The notes under the pieces are model-generated. The model had not been told where the DNA came from. It made no database searches and saw only the letters and a program-made list of their open reading frames with translations. From Berghia stephanieae (taxonomy: Eukaryota > Mollusca > Gastropoda > Nudibranchia > Aeolidiidae): a stretch of DNA of 64,000 nt. Every line of letters begins with the position of its first letter. The first letter of the stretch is position 1. Below are positions 61,125-64,000 of this stretch, one piece after another. Location: assembly GCA_034508935.3 (NCBI GenBank), contig CM067443.1:13511270-13575269 (forward strand), in the 5' to 3' direction. The translations under genes were made by a program, and so were the position numbers.

Positions 61125-61285
61125 CGGAATTTAGTAATGTATTTATTGTTTTTTTTGTAGTTGGCTGAAGACGGGTTTTGAGCCCGAAACGTTCCGTGTT
61201 TGGTATTTAGTTCTTTTTTGAAGCTGTTATATTCATTTTTGTTCAATACTTTTTACAGTCCACAGCTTCTAGCAGCCTCGTATCA
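61125..61285 (+). repeat. GAAACGTTCCGTGTTTGGTA repeat, copy 2
   Basis: Matches 49318-49490, including GGCTGAAGACGGGTTTTGAG and CAGTCCACAGCTTCTA. It starts at the right flank of the GH retroposon. Confidence 0.75.
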
Positions 61286-61467
61286 GCTATTAACTTTCAT
61301 ACAGAAAAAAAAAACCCACAATGAAAACAAACAGAACAAAACGAAACTCCATTTTATATGAAAAAAAAAATGTGAAAATTGAAAAGAGTCCCCCCCCCCC
61401 CCCCCCGCCCTCTATGTAGCAAGGGATACCAGAAGACTCAAACCATTGCCACATTAAAGGGATGTTG

Positions 61468-61994
61468 TTTGTTTTGTTTTTAAGGGTTTTACGGCGCTTG
61501 CAACACATTTAGGTTATATCAGCGCCAGTAAAAAGGAAGAAAATGGGATAGTAAAAAGTTCTAGAATTACAATTGAAGCATCCAAGAGAAAGTAAGACAT
61601 AGGGGAACTGGGAAAAAATAGGGATCAGATGTAGATTCCAAGAGCATATCACCAATGTACTTAGTCTGAGATCACCTATAAGTCTCATCCGGACACAAGA
61701 ACAAAATCCAACAAAGAGGAACACACTCAAATGCTTACATTATACATTAAAAAATAACAAATATACTAATACATAACAGAGAGATGATTTACAAGGAAAA
61801 AAATATCATCTCCCAAAACAATAACTATGCATTTGGCTGTTTCCCTCCCAGCCAGGACTCCGACCAAGGCCAGGAAAAAAACCAAGTAATCTCATTCCAA
61901 GACAAAGACAAAGCATGTTGGAAAACAGATATAAGGGGATAGAAGACAGTGTGTACCTCCCTGCCCGCTATGGGAGGTCAGGATCCCCACCCAG
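61468..61994 (-). mobile_element. GH retroposon, full length with target duplication
   Basis: A perfect 12-bp duplication AAAGGGATGTTG (61456-61467, 61995-62006) brackets 527 bp with both consensus termini. Confidence 0.92.
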
Positions 61995-62532
61995 AAAGGG
62001 ATGTTGAAAATGTCAAAAGATTACATTGTATCTTAAGTTTATCTGTACATTCAAACATCCTCGAAGAAAACGAAAGACATGGGCAACAATCAAATGAATG
62101 ACAGAAGAGGCTAAACAGAAATGTCCCCGGTTTCTATTCTGAGACTGTCCAAAAGTCCTGCTCGGAAGACACAAGTTCCTGGGCAAAAGAAAAAAAAAAA
62201 TTACAATCAAATGCTTCCATAATGAAAATTGTAATAACTGCCAACAATTTTTAAAAATGATATCGGCTTCAACTCCCACATCTGAACGTTGCCCTTGTAA
62301 TGAAGCATCTTCTCACCCAATCAAGGCCATCAATGTAAGTCTCATTCCAAGACAAGCCAGAGTGTCCCAATGTAAAGAAACATAAGACATACAGGGAGCC
62401 AGTAAAGAAAATTTACCTACTCAAATTGGGGGTCATGAGGTTGCTTGAAATTGCAAACCCAAATTCTTAATTCAATCAATATCGTGTAAAATCTCGTTTA
62501 AGGAGAGAGCAATATAAAATATAAGACCATAT
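61995..62532. other. no gene recognised
   Basis: Unique AT-rich sequence; a faint GH-like stretch (TCTCATTCCAAGACA) is at about 62340. Confidence 0.5.
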
Positions 62533-62918
62533 GTGTCAGTGCAAGGCATACCTAATCAGTCGGAAGTTGAAATTTTTGGATTTGCATTTTTTTTCACTTT
62601 CTGAAAGAATATGCTCCCAGAGCATTTTAATCTTATTTAAAGTAAATCTGGTGATGTTTCATGATGTTATGGGCAGATGTATGGGAAAGGAAGCCGGCAA
62701 CTTTTCTCAAATTTCATACTTTTTCAACTTGATTAGCAGTAAAAAATATTTAGAAGTGAAATTAGCTTTTGATATTTCCCGAAAATGTAAAAAAAAAGGG
62801 TTGATTTAATCATTTATGACGAACTCATTTTTGATAAAAATTGAGCTTCTAACTAAACTTGGCACTATCTCAGTTCAAACCTTTTCACCATCCGACTGTT
62901 TATGTCACTCAATGTAAC
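62533..62918 (+). mobile_element. 385-bp TIR element (GTGTCAGTG family), copy 4
   Basis: Ends GTGTCAGTGCAAGGC and GTCACTCAATGTAAC, flanked by a perfect ATAT duplication (62529-62532, 62919-62922); 386 bp, non-coding. Confidence 0.85.
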
Positions 62919-63138
62919 ATATGTTCATACAACTAAACCCATTCACAATGCAGTTACTCAATGATCAACAGTATTCCTGTTGGGAGACATCAGCACCATC
63001 ATGGACGTTGAAAGACTGAAAACGATCCACCCAATTTTACCCAGTTGACTGCTGTACCTACTCTGGAAACATGTATTTAAAGATTTATCCAGAAACTTGT
63101 CCTTCAAAAATCAATTGATATATGAAGGACAGGTTTTT

Positions 63139-63270
63139 TTGGCCAGGACAGAACCAAGTCATCTCATTCCAAGACAAAGATAGAAAGCATGTTGGAAAAC
63201 AGATATAGGGGGATAGAAAATGCAGTAAGTGCCTCCCTGCCCACTATGGGAGGTCAGGAACCCCACCCAG
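63139..63270 (-). mobile_element. GH retroposon 5' fragment
   Basis: The last 130 bp on the 5' side, ending at CCCCACCCAG. Confidence 0.75.
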
Positions 63271-63627
63271 ATAGACAGCCTGTCGTTAGAAACCACCTAA
63301 AAGTCCACTAAGACAGTAGATCAGGATACCTCCAGTGCAGAGGGCTCACTCAGATTGTTGGAATAAAAAATATATATCAATAAGTAAATAATAGCTAAGG
63401 GCCCCCCTCCAAAAGGAGATATTCAGATGGTTCCTAATACTATCAGTAATACACACTCACGAAGATGATTTACAGGGGAAAATATGTCTTAAAAAAAAAT
63501 AAATTTCAACATCCCTACAAGAAAAAACACAGTCACATCTGACAGCCACTGAAAAGGACTCAGTCCGAGTTGAAGAAAAGCCAAGTTGGTTAAATCCACG
63601 ACAAAACAGGAAGTAATGACAAGGGAT

Positions 63628-63930
63628 ATTTTTTGTTTTGTTTTTAAGGGTTTTACACGTTTGCGACACATTGATGTCATATAAGTGCCAGTAAAATGGA
63701 AGAAAATGGGATAGTCAAAAAATTCTAGAATTACAATCAAAGACCCTAATAAAAAGTTAAAAAAAACAAAACAAAATCACCTTCCAAAACTAATACTACA
63801 TATTTGACTGTTCCCTCTCACCTAAGGACTCCAGCAAGGGCCAGGCCAAAACCAAGCAATCCCATTCCAAGGCAAAGACAGAAAGCAACTCGGAAAACAG
63901 ATAAAAGGGGATAGAAGACACAGCAAGTAA
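63628..63930 (-). mobile_element. GH retroposon, internally deleted
   Basis: Diverged hairpin side (TTTTACACGTTTGCGACACA on plus) and 5' part with about 200 bp of the middle missing. Confidence 0.75.
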
Positions 63931-64000
63931 CAGAGAAGGGACAATAGCAAAGTGGGACAGACTGCCCCATCAACTGCCCACCAAGAAAGTTCACATCTTA

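Overview
The window is animal nuclear DNA: AT-rich, intron-rich, full of microsatellites and packed with short retroposons, LINE fragments and small inverted-repeat DNA elements. The mixture (tRNA-headed SINEs with an L2/CR1-like tail, RTE and CR1 LINEs, piggyBac and hAT-like elements) suggests an invertebrate, plausibly a marine one. I cannot name the phylum or species from sequence alone. No bacterial-style operon, CRISPR array, rRNA gene or intact tRNA gene is present, and I recognised no retrovirus, LTR element, Polinton or toxin gene.

One host gene dominates. It lies on the minus strand from about 55.35 kb down to 16.97 kb and I could follow it through 23 exons. It is a TTC31-like protein with a degenerate J domain (HPE instead of HPD), an acidic stretch, a very basic coiled-coil stretch, TPR repeats, a UBA-like exon, an RRM and probably a terminal CCCH zinc finger. 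Exons 1-21 join with GT-AG sites and unbroken phase. The last step is ambiguous: exon 22 read in phase stops after 10 codons, whereas its other open frame joins perfectly to the CCCH exon but needs one extra nucleotide. An NRF-1-type palindrome lies about 190 bp upstream of the start codon.

0-3 kb: an internally deleted piggyBac element, then one or two possible exons of an unidentified plus-strand gene. 3-17 kb: no recognised gene. This part holds a roughly 500-bp retroposon (called GH here, for its GC-rich 3' hairpin), SINEs and nested insertions. 17-55 kb: the TTC31-like gene, whose introns hold an RTE LINE with a twin-priming inversion (37.4-40.6 kb), an unclassified 4.6-kb DNA transposon sitting in a TA microsatellite and carrying a CR1/L2-type LINE (44.2-48.8 kb), an inverted perfect copy of exon 4, minisatellites and several TIR elements. 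55-64 kb: SINEs, a LINE 3' fragment, seven GH copies and a triplicated ETS-motif repeat.

The most interesting signals are the domain combination and 3' end of the TTC31-like gene, the GH retroposon with compensatory changes in its 3' hairpin stem, and the TIR families whose ends are fixed by target-site duplications.
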